61,826 nucleotides of DNA from Burkholderiaceae bacterium (GTDB lineage Bacteria; Pseudomonadota; Gammaproteobacteria; Burkholderiales; Burkholderiaceae_E), in assembly GCA_016710525.1 (NCBI GenBank), contig JADJVQ010000050.1:1-61826 (forward strand), written 5' to 3'. Made by a program: the position numbers and the translations under genes. Below the pieces are notes generated by a model that was not told the DNA's origin, searched no databases, and saw only the letters and a program-made list of their open reading frames with translations. Shown here piece by piece: positions 25,102-33,323 of this stretch. Numbering within the stretch: position 1 is the stretch's first letter; each line of letters begins with the position of its first letter.

Positions 25102-26289
25102 ATGCGTCGCTGGTTTCCGGGAAGTTCCCAGCGTGTGGCGTGGCTGGGCTGGCTGGCCGGTGCGCTGCTGGCGCTGGCGGCCCTGACTGGCGCGGGCCTG
25201 GGCGGACTGGCCGTGGCACAGACGGTCGGTGCGCCGCCGGTGCGCGGACCCGGTGCCATGCCAGCCTCGGCGGCCACCGTGCTCAGTTCGACCGGCGAGA
25301 CCGTGCTGCTGCGCGAAGGAGCGCTGCTGTCGCCGGCCCGCCCGGGCACCACCCTGACCAGCGGCGACCGGGTCACGACACGGGCGGACGGGCGGATCGA
25401 GCTCCGGTTCTCGGATGGCGCGGTGGTGGCCCTTCAGCCCAACACCGAATTCCGCATCGACTCGTACCGCTTCGACATGGCCGAGCAGAAGAACTTCATG
25501 ACGCTCGTGCGGGGCGCGCTGCGCACGGTGAGCGGCGCGATCGGCAAACGCAATCGCGACGATTACCGGATGAGCACGCCGAGCGCGACCATCGGCATCC
25601 GCGGCACCGAGTACGAGGCCAATGAAACCGTCTGCCCGCCGCGCGGCTGCGAGGGCGGCTCGCGTCCGGGGCTGCTGCTGCGGGTGATCCAGGGCCGCGT
25701 GGCGGTCAGCAACGAGGCGGGCAGTGTCGAAGTGCCCACGGGCGGGGCGATACAGGTGGCCGATCGGCGCACGCCGCCGGCGCCGCCGCCGCGCGGGTTG
25801 CCGCCGAATGCATTTACCAGCACCGTGACCCAACCGGCCGCGGCCGGCGCGCCTGCATCATCGGGTGCGTCCGCGGCATCGGCCGGGCAGGCTCCGAATG
25901 CTCCGGTGGCGGCACCGTCTGGCGCCGGCGCATCGAGCACCGCGCCGCCGGCTCCGGTACCGCCAGCCCCCTTGCCGCCAGCGTCGGGGTCGACGCCGCC
26001 GATGCCTGCAGCTCCGGGCGCGCCTGCCGTGCCGAACGCCCCGGTCGTTCCCATCGCCCCGGCGGTGCCGCTCACTCCGATCGAGCCGATCCTGCCGCTG
26101 GGGCCGGCCCCGGCTCCGAGCGGTCCGGCAGGCGGCGCGCTGTTGAATCCGCGCCATGGCATCGCACCAGGACAGCGCAGTTCGGCCGGGTCCTGGTCGA
26201 TACCGGCCATGCTGCTGGCGGCGGGCGCCGCACCGCTCGATGCGTGGGCAAGCGCCGGCACCATCAGTCCCCGGCTGCCACCGTACTGA
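25102..26289 (+). CDS. FecR-domain exported protein with long Ala/Pro-rich tail
   Basis: 395 residues from ATG 25102, chosen because MRRWFPGSSQRVAWLGWLAG starts a signal peptide; an ATG at 25081 is in frame. The hydrophobic segment ends near VAQ (about residue 40). The FecR domain spans about residues 55-215 (RADGRIELRFSDGAVVALQP, RGALRTVSGAIG, TPSATIGIRGTEYE). The rest, about 165 residues, is low-complexity Ala/Pro/Gly sequence. No sigma factor or anti-sigma module is adjacent, so it is more likely a periplasmic or surface FecR-type protein than a FecI regulator. It is convergent with the ankyrin gene. Confidence 0.8.
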   Translation: MRRWFPGSSQRVAWLGWLAGALLALAALTGAGLGGLAVAQTVGAPPVRGPGAMPASAATVLSSTGETVLLREGALLSPARPGTTLTSGDRVTTRADGRIELRFSDGAVVALQPNTEFRIDSYRFDMAEQKNFMTLVRGALRTVSGAIGKRNRDDYRMSTPSATIGIRGTEYEANETVCPPRGCEGGSRPGLLLRVIQGRVAVSNEAGSVEVPTGGAIQVADRRTPPAPPPRGLPPNAFTSTVTQPAAAGAPASSGASAASAGQAPNAPVAAPSGAGASSTAPPAPVPPAPLPPASGSTPPMPAAPGAPAVPNAPVVPIAPAVPLTPIEPILPLGPAPAPSGPAGGALLNPRHGIAPGQRSSAGSWSIPAMLLAAGAAPLDAWASAGTISPRLPPY

Positions 26290-26320
26290 TGGCGGGCCAG
26301 TCCGGCCCGGCGGGTCGCGC

Positions 26321-27052
26321 TCAGCGCGCGCCTGCGCCCTGGAGGATCCGGATCATCTCGGCGTAGCCGCGGGCCCGCGCCAGGGCCAGTGGCGTGCGGC
26401 CCTCGCGATCGGCCAGGCTCAGGCTGGCCCCCGCATCGACCAGGGCACGCAGGGTCGCGACATGGCGCGGGCCGCCGTCGCCCAGCACGATCGACTCGAT
26501 CAGCGCGGTCCAGTGCAGGTTGTTGACATGATCCAGCGGCGCGCCCGCCGCGATCAGCTGGCCCACGATGCCGGCGTGGCCCAGGTGGGCTGCCGCGATC
26601 AGGGCGGTGCCGTCGTATCGGCTGGTGATGAGCCTGGCGCTCGCGCCTTCGGCCAGGAGCGCTCGCAGCGACTCGCCGTCGTCGGCGACGGCGGCGATCG
26701 TCACCGCGTCGTATCGGTCGTTGTCGAGGGCGCTCGGGTTGGCCCCGGCGCGGGCCAGCGCACGGATCGCGGCAGGGTGGCGGGCGAAGGTCGCCACGTG
26801 CAAGGGCGTGCGGCCGTGGCCGTCGCGCCCGTTCAGGTTGGCGCCAGCGGCGATCAGCTTCCCAAGGGCCGGCAGGTCGCCGCGGTGCGCGGCGGCGTGC
26901 AGTCCGGAATAGCGCGCGATCTCGTCGGCCCCCGGGCCGGTCTGTGCCCGCGCCGGGGGGCCGGCCAGAGCAGCGACCGCCAGGGTGCCGCAGGCAGCCA
27001 ATGCGAGCAGTGCGAGTCGGGCGGCGGGCCGCGGGTCGGCGAGGCGTTTCAT
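26321..27052 (-). CDS. Exported ankyrin-repeat protein
   Basis: 243 residues from ATG 27052 (MKRLADPRPAARLALLALAA), which has GGAGA upstream and starts a signal peptide ending near ARAQ (about residue 37). About five ankyrin repeats follow, for example GLHAAAHRGDLPALGKLIAA, GRTPLHVATFARHPAAIRAL and GRTPLALARARGYAEMIRIL. Ankyrin repeats bind proteins; the partner is unknown. The N-terminal signal implies a periplasmic location, as in the AnkB-like proteins of proteobacteria. Confidence 0.85.
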   Translation of the reverse strand: MKRLADPRPAARLALLALAACGTLAVAALAGPPARAQTGPGADEIARYSGLHAAAHRGDLPALGKLIAAGANLNGRDGHGRTPLHVATFARHPAAIRALARAGANPSALDNDRYDAVTIAAVADDGESLRALLAEGASARLITSRYDGTALIAAAHLGHAGIVGQLIAAGAPLDHVNNLHWTALIESIVLGDGGPRHVATLRALVDAGASLSLADREGRTPLALARARGYAEMIRILQGAGAR

Positions 27053-27198
27053 TCGAGTCTCCGGAAGGACGGTGCGATGTCTGTGCGCGCTTCGCTGCGA
27101 ACTTCGGACGATACCCGTGACGGGCCCGGCAGTGCGCCGGGCGGATGCCGCCCGCGCGCGGCAGGCGGGGCTCTTCGTCGCGACAGTACACTGCACCC

Positions 27199-27813
27199 AT
27201 GCTCAGCACTGCCTTCACCTGGTGGGGAACCGCCGTCACCTGGCTCGAGATCGTCGCCTTCGCCCTGGCCTTCGGCTGCGTGGCCTGCAATGTCATCGAG
27301 AGCCATTGGGGCTGGCCGCTGGCGATCGCCAGCTGCGCGCTGTATGCGTGGCTCTTCTATGCCAATCGCATCTATGGCGATGCCTCGCTGCAGGTCTTTT
27401 TCGGGGCGACCTCGGCCTGGGGCTGGTGGCAGTGGCTGTTCGGGCGGCGCGCGGGCGACCCCGCCGGAGAGCGCCTGCGGATCACTCGCCTGCAGCCCGG
27501 GACGGCGCCTGTGCTGAGCATCGCGTGGCTGGCGATGTGGCTGCTGCTGGGCGCCGTTCTGGATCGTTTCACCGACACCGACGTGCCCTATCTCGATGCG
27601 TTTCCCACCGCCGGCAGTGTGATCGGACAACTGCTGCTGGCGCGCAAGTACCTCGAGAACTGGTGGGTCTGGCTGCTCGTGAATGCGTCGAGCATTGCCT
27701 TGTTCGGCTACAAGGCGCTGTGGCTGACCGCCGTGCTGTACGGACTGTTCATGCTGCTCTCGCTGGCGGGGCTGCGGCGCTGGCGGCGCAGCCTGCGGGC
27801 GGTGCAGCCATGA
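27199..27813 (+). CDS. PnuC family vitamin-nucleoside transporter (possibly PnuT, thiamine)
   Basis: 204 residues from ATG 27199. Family features are the helix LAFGCVACNVIESHWGWPL, then YGDASLQVFFGATSAWGWWQW and RKYLENWWVWLLVNASSI, with about seven membrane segments. PnuC proteins take up nicotinamide riboside, riboflavin or thiamine by facilitated diffusion driven by intracellular phosphorylation. The coupled NadR-like kinase downstream (ATGA overlap) could supply that phosphorylation. A TPP riboswitch and TonB receptor follow directly, so thiamine is the likeliest substrate, but that rests on context only. No riboswitch precedes this gene itself. Confidence 0.88.
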   Translation: MLSTAFTWWGTAVTWLEIVAFALAFGCVACNVIESHWGWPLAIASCALYAWLFYANRIYGDASLQVFFGATSAWGWWQWLFGRRAGDPAGERLRITRLQPGTAPVLSIAWLAMWLLLGAVLDRFTDTDVPYLDAFPTAGSVIGQLLLARKYLENWWVWLLVNASSIALFGYKALWLTAVLYGLFMLLSLAGLRRWRRSLRAVQP

Positions 27814-28403
27814 GCCAGGTCGGCGGTCCGCGCCCGGGCCCTGTCTCGCAGCGGGCCGCCACCGGCGCGCCCGTGCGCATCGCGGTCATCGGCGCCGAGT
27901 GCACCGGCAAGAGCAGTCTGTGCGAAGCGCTGGCCGAACGGCTCCCGGGGCTGTGGGTGCCCGAAGCGCTGCGCGAGTTCTGCGACCGGCACGGACGCAC
28001 GCCGCGCGCCGACGAACAGGCCGGGCTGGTGGCCGAGCAGATCGCGCGCGAAACGGCGGCCCGGGAGCAGGCCCGGATGCGCCGGCGCGAGTGGCTGGTG
28101 ATCGACTCGAGCCCGCTGGCCACCGCTCTGTACAGCCTCGAGCTCTTCGACGATGACAGCCTGCTGCCGGCTGCGATCGCGCATCAGCGTGGCTATGACC
28201 TGACGCTGCTGGCCGGCATCGACGTGCCCTGGACCGCCGACGGCATCCAGCGCGACGGTCCTGGCGCGCGAGCCTCGTTTCATGCCCGGCTCACGGCCGT
28301 GTTGTCCGAGGCGCGGATCGCCCACATCGAATTGAGCGGCGCCTTGCCCGCTCGCGTGGGGGCGGCACTGCGGGCCGCAGGGCGTCCGGCGCCCACGGTA
28401 TAA
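27810..28403 (+). CDS. NadR-like P-loop kinase (AAA family)
   Basis: 197 residues, start ATG coupled to the PnuC stop. The Walker A motif is GAECTGKSSL (about residues 29-38). Further kinase-type features are the segment EALREFCDRHGRTP, DSSPLATALYSLEL and the DGIQRDG segment common to NadR ribosylnicotinamide kinase domains. No N-terminal HTH or nucleotidyltransferase domain is present, unlike full NadR. It probably phosphorylates the vitamin imported by the PnuC protein: nicotinamide riboside if a true NR kinase, or thiamine if part of the thiamine module. Its TAA stop lies inside the promoter TATAAT. Confidence 0.8.
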   Translation: MSQVGGPRPGPVSQRAATGAPVRIAVIGAECTGKSSLCEALAERLPGLWVPEALREFCDRHGRTPRADEQAGLVAEQIARETAAREQARMRRREWLVIDSSPLATALYSLELFDDDSLLPAAIAHQRGYDLTLLAGIDVPWTADGIQRDGPGARASFHARLTAVLSEARIAHIELSGALPARVGAALRAAGRPAPTV

Positions 28404-28404
28404 T
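28399..28404 (+). promoter_or_regulatory. Putative -10 element TATAAT for the riboswitch leader
   Basis: A perfect TATAAT overlaps the stop codon (28401-28403) of the kinase gene and sits about 7 bp before the first base of the TPP aptamer. No good TTGACA lies 16-18 bp upstream, so the -35 is weak. Start of transcription near 28411 would give a leader beginning with the aptamer. Confidence 0.55.
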
Positions 28405-28409
28405 CGCCG

Positions 28410-28529
28410 TTCACGCTAGGGGTCCCGTACAAATCTGCGGCCTTCATCGGCCGCAGTCCGGCAGTCCGGACGGGTGAGAAAAACCCTTGGAACCTGATCG
28501 AGTTAATACTTGCGCAGGGAAGCGTTGAA
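28410..28529 (+). promoter_or_regulatory. TPP riboswitch (THI element)
   Basis: The aptamer is unmistakable: CTAGGGGTCCC at the 5' side, then a GC hairpin (TGCGGCC/GGCCGCA), GGGTGAGAAAAACCC, then CCTTGGAACCTGATC, GTTAATACTTGCGCAGGG and the closing AAGCG. The closing stem P1 pairs CGCT (5' side) with AGCG (3' side). It binds thiamine pyrophosphate and should repress the downstream TonB receptor when TPP is plentiful. The distance to the start codon is about 90 bp. Confidence 0.93.
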
Positions 28530-28593
28530 GCAGTCATCGCGCCGTCCAGGGCCTTTTTCCGTCCGGACGGCCGCGTGCTTCACCCGCCGACCT

Positions 28594-28624
28594 GCCATCG
28601 CTTCGCGAAGAAGGAAACGATGGC
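28594..28624 (+). promoter_or_regulatory. Start-codon sequestering hairpin (riboswitch expression platform)
   Basis: GCCATCG (28594-28600) pairs perfectly with CGATGGC (28618-28624). The ATG (28620-28622) lies in the 3' arm and the ribosome-binding site AAGGAAA in the loop, so formation would block translation. Nested within it is the small palindrome CTTCGCGAAG (28601-28610). An upstream palindrome CCGTCCGGACGG near 28559-28570 may be part of the switch. This indicates translational control rather than termination. Confidence 0.6.
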
Positions 28625-30863
28625 TACCAATCTGCTTGTCACTGCACGCGCCGGCCTGAGCCGGTCCGAACCGCGCCTCGACCCTCGCCGGCTGCGCCGC
28701 TGGCCGCGGGCCCGTGCCTGCCTGCTGGCGCTGACCACGGTCGGCGGCCTGGCCCAGGCCCAGACACCCGCCGTGCTGCCCGAGGTCCGGGTCGTCGCCC
28801 GGCCGAACCCGCCCGCCACCGAATCCGCCTCGGTGGGCGGCCTGTCCGGCGTGCCGCTGGCCGAAACCCCGCAGGCGATCTCGGTGATCCGGGCCGGTAC
28901 GCTGCGCGACCTGGGTGCGGGCGGCCTGTCCGGCGCGATCAAGGCCGAGACCTCGGCCAGCGATTCGTACAACACCGTCGGGTACATCGAGTCGCTGCAG
29001 GTCCGCGGATTCCTGCTGAACAACGCGCTGAATTACCGGCGCGACGGGCTGCCGGCTTCCAATCACGCGCCGATCGGATTCGAGAACAAGGAATCGATCG
29101 AGATCCTGCGCGGCGCCTCGGGCATCCAGAGCGGAACCAGCGCGCCGGGCGGGCTTGTCAATTATTCGCTCAAGCGCCCCACCGACTCGCCGCTGCGCGA
29201 ACTGTTCTTCGGCCTGTCCGAACGCGGCAGCGTGCTGCTGCATACGGACCTGGGCGGGCGCACCGGCGTCGATGGCGTGATCGGCTATCGCGTCAATCTG
29301 GCCGCGGAGGAGCGCCGCCTCGAGGTTCGCGACGCGCCCGGCAATCGGCGCTTCGCGAGCGCGTTCTTCGACCTGCGCCTGCCCGATCGATCGCGCCTGG
29401 AGCTCGAGTTCGAACATCATCGCGTCTCGCAGATGAGCGTGCCCGGATACGGGCTGCTCGACAGCAACGGCGACGGCGTGGCCGACACCCTGCCGGCGCC
29501 GCTCGATCCGCGCCGCAACCTCGGCGCTCAGACGTGGGCGCAGCCCTTCGAGAGCCGGGCATCGGCTGCTTCGATCGCCTGGCGCAAGACCTTCGCGCAG
29601 CACTGGAACCTGGCGGTGCGCTATGGCTGGCAGGAGATCCGCACCAACGACCGGCTGGCCTTTCCGGACGGCTGCAGCACCGGCCCCAATTACGTGTATC
29701 CGGGCCTGTGCGGCAACGGCGATGTCGATGTCTACGACTATCGCAGCGACAACGAGAAGCGCGTCAACCAGAATGCCGAGATCACCCTGCGCGGTCGATT
29801 CGACACCGGCGCGCTGCGCCACGAGCTGACCCTGGGTTTCCTGGAGGCGCGTTACCGCGAACGCTACGACCCCCGTCAGGCCTACAACTTCGTCGGCACC
29901 ACCAACATCTTCTCGCCGGTGGCACTGCCTGCCGACGGCACACCGCTGGACCTGAACACGCTGCAGGACAGCCGCTCGCGCGATGTCTGGATCGGCGACG
30001 TCGTGCGCCTGCCGGGCGGCTGGTCGGTGTGGGGTGGCGCGCGGCATTCGCAGCTCGAACGCTCGAGCATGCGCACCGACGGCAGCCGGGCCGTGTCGTA
30101 CGACCAGGGGCTGACGACCGCCTGGGGCGCGCTCGGCTGGCAGCCCTGGGCCGGTGGGTTGGCCTATGTGTCGGCCGGCAGCGGCATCGAATCCGAAGCG
30201 GTGCCCAATCGCGCGAGCGTGTTCACCAACCCCGGTGCCGTGCTGCCGGCGCTGCGCAGCCGCCAGGCCGAGGCCGGCTTCAAGCAGGTGCTGCCCAGCG
30301 GCGGGCTGTTCAGTGCCGCGCTGTTCGAGATCCGAAAGCCGTTCTCGGACGACATCGCCCAGGCCGACGGCCTGGTGACGCGCGTGCCCGGCGCCCGCGA
30401 GGCGCGCCACCGAGGTCTCGAGCTGGCCTGGTCCGGACGGCCGATCCCTTCGCTGTGGCTGCAGGCGCAGGCCACGCTCATCGATGCGAAGGTCGTCAAG
30501 GCGGTCGACCCGGATCAGGTCGGCAGGAAGACCACCAACGTGGCGCCGTTCAGCGCGAGCATCTTCGCGGCCTGGCAGGTGCCGGGCATCGATGGCCTGC
30601 AGTGGCTCAATCGGGTCACGCTGTCGGGGCGCAAGCCGGTGACGCGCGACAACCAGGTCGAGCTGCCCTCGTACGGTCAGTGGGATACCGCGTTCAACTA
30701 TCGCCAGCGCATCAGCGGGCGCAGCGTGACCTGGCGCGTCGGGGTCGACAACGTGCTCGACCGGCGCTACTGGAAGGACGCGCCCACGCAATACTGGGGC
30801 GGGGTCTATCTGTTCCCGGCGTATCCGCGCACGTTCCGCACGTCGGTGCAGATGAGCTTCTGA
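28620..30863 (+). CDS. TonB-dependent outer-membrane receptor, predicted thiamine-related
   Basis: 747 residues from ATG 28620 with AAGGAAA upstream. A signal peptide ends near AQAQ (about residue 48). The plug domain shows ETPQAISVIRAGTLRDLGAG, then VRGFLLNNALNYRRDGLP and EILRGASGIQSGTSAPGG, the TonB-siderophore type. The 22-strand barrel ends with TFRTSVQMSF, a correct C-terminal Phe. Sequence class alone says siderophore receptor, but control by a TPP riboswitch points to thiamine or a thiamine derivative. The upstream PnuC and kinase genes complete the import route: outer membrane, inner membrane, phosphorylation. Confidence 0.92.
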   Translation: MATNLLVTARAGLSRSEPRLDPRRLRRWPRARACLLALTTVGGLAQAQTPAVLPEVRVVARPNPPATESASVGGLSGVPLAETPQAISVIRAGTLRDLGAGGLSGAIKAETSASDSYNTVGYIESLQVRGFLLNNALNYRRDGLPASNHAPIGFENKESIEILRGASGIQSGTSAPGGLVNYSLKRPTDSPLRELFFGLSERGSVLLHTDLGGRTGVDGVIGYRVNLAAEERRLEVRDAPGNRRFASAFFDLRLPDRSRLELEFEHHRVSQMSVPGYGLLDSNGDGVADTLPAPLDPRRNLGAQTWAQPFESRASAASIAWRKTFAQHWNLAVRYGWQEIRTNDRLAFPDGCSTGPNYVYPGLCGNGDVDVYDYRSDNEKRVNQNAEITLRGRFDTGALRHELTLGFLEARYRERYDPRQAYNFVGTTNIFSPVALPADGTPLDLNTLQDSRSRDVWIGDVVRLPGGWSVWGGARHSQLERSSMRTDGSRAVSYDQGLTTAWGALGWQPWAGGLAYVSAGSGIESEAVPNRASVFTNPGAVLPALRSRQAEAGFKQVLPSGGLFSAALFEIRKPFSDDIAQADGLVTRVPGAREARHRGLELAWSGRPIPSLWLQAQATLIDAKVVKAVDPDQVGRKTTNVAPFSASIFAAWQVPGIDGLQWLNRVTLSGRKPVTRDNQVELPSYGQWDTAFNYRQRISGRSVTWRVGVDNVLDRRYWKDAPTQYWGGVYLFPAYPRTFRTSVQMSF

Positions 30864-30873
30864 GGGACCGTGA

Positions 30874-32224
30874 TCAGCGCCGGCCGCGGTTGCGCGCCTC
30901 GGCCAGTTGGGCCGACGAGTACTTGCCGATGTCGGGTACGGTTAGCTTCTGGCCGGGCTTGATCAGGTTGGGGTTAGAGCCGACAACCGCGCGGTTGGCG
31001 TCATACAAGATGGGCCACAACAGCACGTCGCCCCCAGCCGGCCGGTGATCAGTGACAGACTGTCGCCCGAGACCACGGTATAGGTCTTGCCGTTGCCTCC
31101 GCCACCCCGCCGCCGGTTCCGCCCGCGCGCCACCGCCCGCGCGCCCGCAGGGACCGGCCGCCGGCGCCCGGCACTGCCGATGGGATGGATCGCAACGGTG
31201 CCCGGCAGGGCGCGCACGACGTAGCGGGTGTTGGGGTGACTTGCCAGGAAGGTTTTCACCGGAGTTTCGCGGAAGCCCCAGACCGGCGCCACGTTGTACT
31301 CGAGCAATGCGCCGCGGATCACCATCATGCAGTGCTTGCCGGGTTTCCAGATGATGAATTCGCCCTCGAGATTTTCGGCGAAGAACAGCTCCAGGTCGGC
31401 ACCCGTAACGCCCGGGTTGGCCTCCGTGCCTTCGAGGTCACAGGGCTGCGCGCTCAGGCAGTCGGCAACTTTGCTGCCGTCGCCGAACGCGCCCGCGCCA
31501 CTCGAATAGGCCGCATGCACGTCGAACGCCGAGGTGACGAAGGTCGTGCAATCGAGGCCGCGCTTGCCGGGGTTCGTCTCGAGCAGGCCGTCGTAGATGA
31601 AATAGTGCCGGTTGCCGATGCACGGCGTCAGGTAACGGCCCTCGCCGATCGGATTTTCGATCGTGCCCACCCAGACGTACGGGATGCGCGGGATCGACGT
31701 GCCCAGTCGGCGCAGCGCGCCGCTGCCTGGATACAGGGGCTGTCCGTAGGGTTGCACCGGCGAGATCAGGTTGGAGGTGCCGGAGCGGGCGACCACGGTG
31801 AAATGGCCCGGTGTCATGCGACCGTTCTCGTCGGTCACCCAGAGCTCGGTCGGCCCGCCTGGCGTGACTCGTAATGCCTGGCAGGGGACCGCCTGCGCCC
31901 AGCGGTTCATGTTGGCCAGGCATTGCAGCAAGGCAGGCAACTGGGTATCGACAAAATTGAGCGACGGGCCCATCGCAATGCAGGGCCCATCTTCGTTCGA
32001 GGCCACCTGCAGCAGCGCCCGTTCACCAGACTGCAGGGCAGGGTTGGCCATGGACCGAGAACTGGTAGGCACCGTTGCGATAGGCGATGCGCGAGATGGT
32101 GGACAGGGTGATGCCGGGAAGCGCCTGTGGACCTCCAGAAGAAATGCGGGAAGAAGGATGCGTGCGTCACGAGGATCGGGGCGAATGGTGGCGGCCGCCC
32201 GACTGGGGTCAAGGCTTTGTCCAC
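30874..32224 (-). pseudogene. NlpC/P60-like and LysM protein, multiply frameshifted
   Basis: The long middle frame (about 31040-32050) contains a probable papain-like peptidase core: LDCTTFVTSAFDVHAAYSS with a candidate Cys, and KPGKHCMMVIRGALLEY with a candidate His. The C-terminal LysM domain reads TYTVVSGDSLSLITGRL, then, only after a frame change in the G run near 31030-31036, WPILYDANRAVVGSNP and LIKPGQKLTVPDIGKYSSAQL to a TGA at 30874. The N-terminal part also needs two frame changes (about 32040 and 32130) to join ITLSTISRIAYRNGAYQFSV and a start near 32224. No signal peptide is seen. It is a decayed or error-containing gene for a peptidoglycan-acting protein. Confidence 0.6.
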
Positions 32225-32338
32225 CAGTATGCTGCGGCGGGCGTACGCTACCGAAAGGGCCAGAAGTGATCAAGTGTCGGATTCTGCCGGTCGGATGCCC
32301 CGCTACGGGGCCGACGGGTTCTATGATGGGAGTTTTCG

Positions 32339-33323
32339 ATGGACCGAAATCGACTCATGGAACGATCACGGTGGGGCCGATGCCCTGACGAGCCCGCTGC
32401 AACCGGGCGAGGAAGCCTACGACGCGAAGCAGGCCGATCGCTGGGCAGGGTCTCGTGGTTGCGATGGCCCCTGCGTGCCCTGATCTTGCTTGCCCTGCTG
32501 CTGCTCGGACCTCTGGTCACCCTCGTGTTCGGTCCGATCGATCTCGGCCTGCAGTGGGCTTCCGCGAGCAGGGCCGCCACTGGCCTTGCACCCGACCCGG
32601 CCCGCGAGCCGCGCGCGGTGATCCAGTTTTACAGCGCGCGTGCGTTCCACTGGCGCGGCGCCTTCGGCGTGCACACCTGGATCGCCGTCAAACGCAGCGG
32701 CGCCGCCCGCTACACCGTCTACCAGGTGATCGGCTGGCGGTTGTACGGAGGTGGATCGTCAGTAAGCGTAGGCGAAGGCGCGATCCCCCGATGCGCGCTG
32801 GTACGGAGCGCCGCCGCAGGTGCTGGCGCAGCGCATCGGCCCCGATGTCGATGGCCTGATCGACCGCCTGGAAGCGGCGGTGGCGGCCTACCCGTACGCC
32901 GACCGGTACCGTGTCTGGCCCGGGCCGAACAGCAACACCTTCATCGCCTTCATGGCGCGCGCGCTGCCCGAATTGCGTGTCGACCTGCCGGCCAACGCGA
33001 TCGGCAAGGACTACCTGGCGCCGGGCACCTGGGTCGACCGGCTGCCCAGCGGCACCGGCTGGCAATGGTCCGCGGGCGGCCTGCTGGGCGCCTCGCTGGG
33101 CCGCGTGGAAGGGCTCGAGCTGAACCTGCTGGGCCTGTCGGCCGGCATCGATTTCAATGACCTCGCGCTGCCTGCCAGGGCTCGGCCGGGCGCGCCCTGC
33201 GCTGACCTCGGGCGGCGCGCCGGTGGGATCTGTCGGTCATTGCAGCCTCATCCTGCGGGAGCCAGACCATGGACCTGTCCGAACTTCGTTCCTTCACATC
33301 GCGCAAATGGGATCAGGACCTGA
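32339..33323 (+). pseudogene. DUF3750 family protein, frameshifted
   Basis: The N-terminal frame has one membrane segment (LRALILLALLLLGPLVTLVF) and the DUF3750 core IQFYSARAFHWRGAFGVHTW followed by YTVYQVIGWRLYGGG. Near 32775-32780 the frame is lost, apparently by loss of two bases in a GC run. The rest, in another frame, is SPDARWYGAPPQVLAQRIG, YPYADRYRVWPGPNSNTFIA and NAIGKDYLAPGTW, the conserved second half. The true C terminus is unclear; the visible frame overlaps the start of the peptidase gene. DUF3750 has no known function; it looks like an inner-membrane-anchored periplasmic protein. Confidence 0.7.

Noticed and set aside
32060..32340. Separate gene between the LysM and DUF3750 remnants
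   Set aside because: Short frames in both strands have no ribosome-binding sites. The minus-strand frames are better explained as the damaged N-terminal part of the LysM gene.
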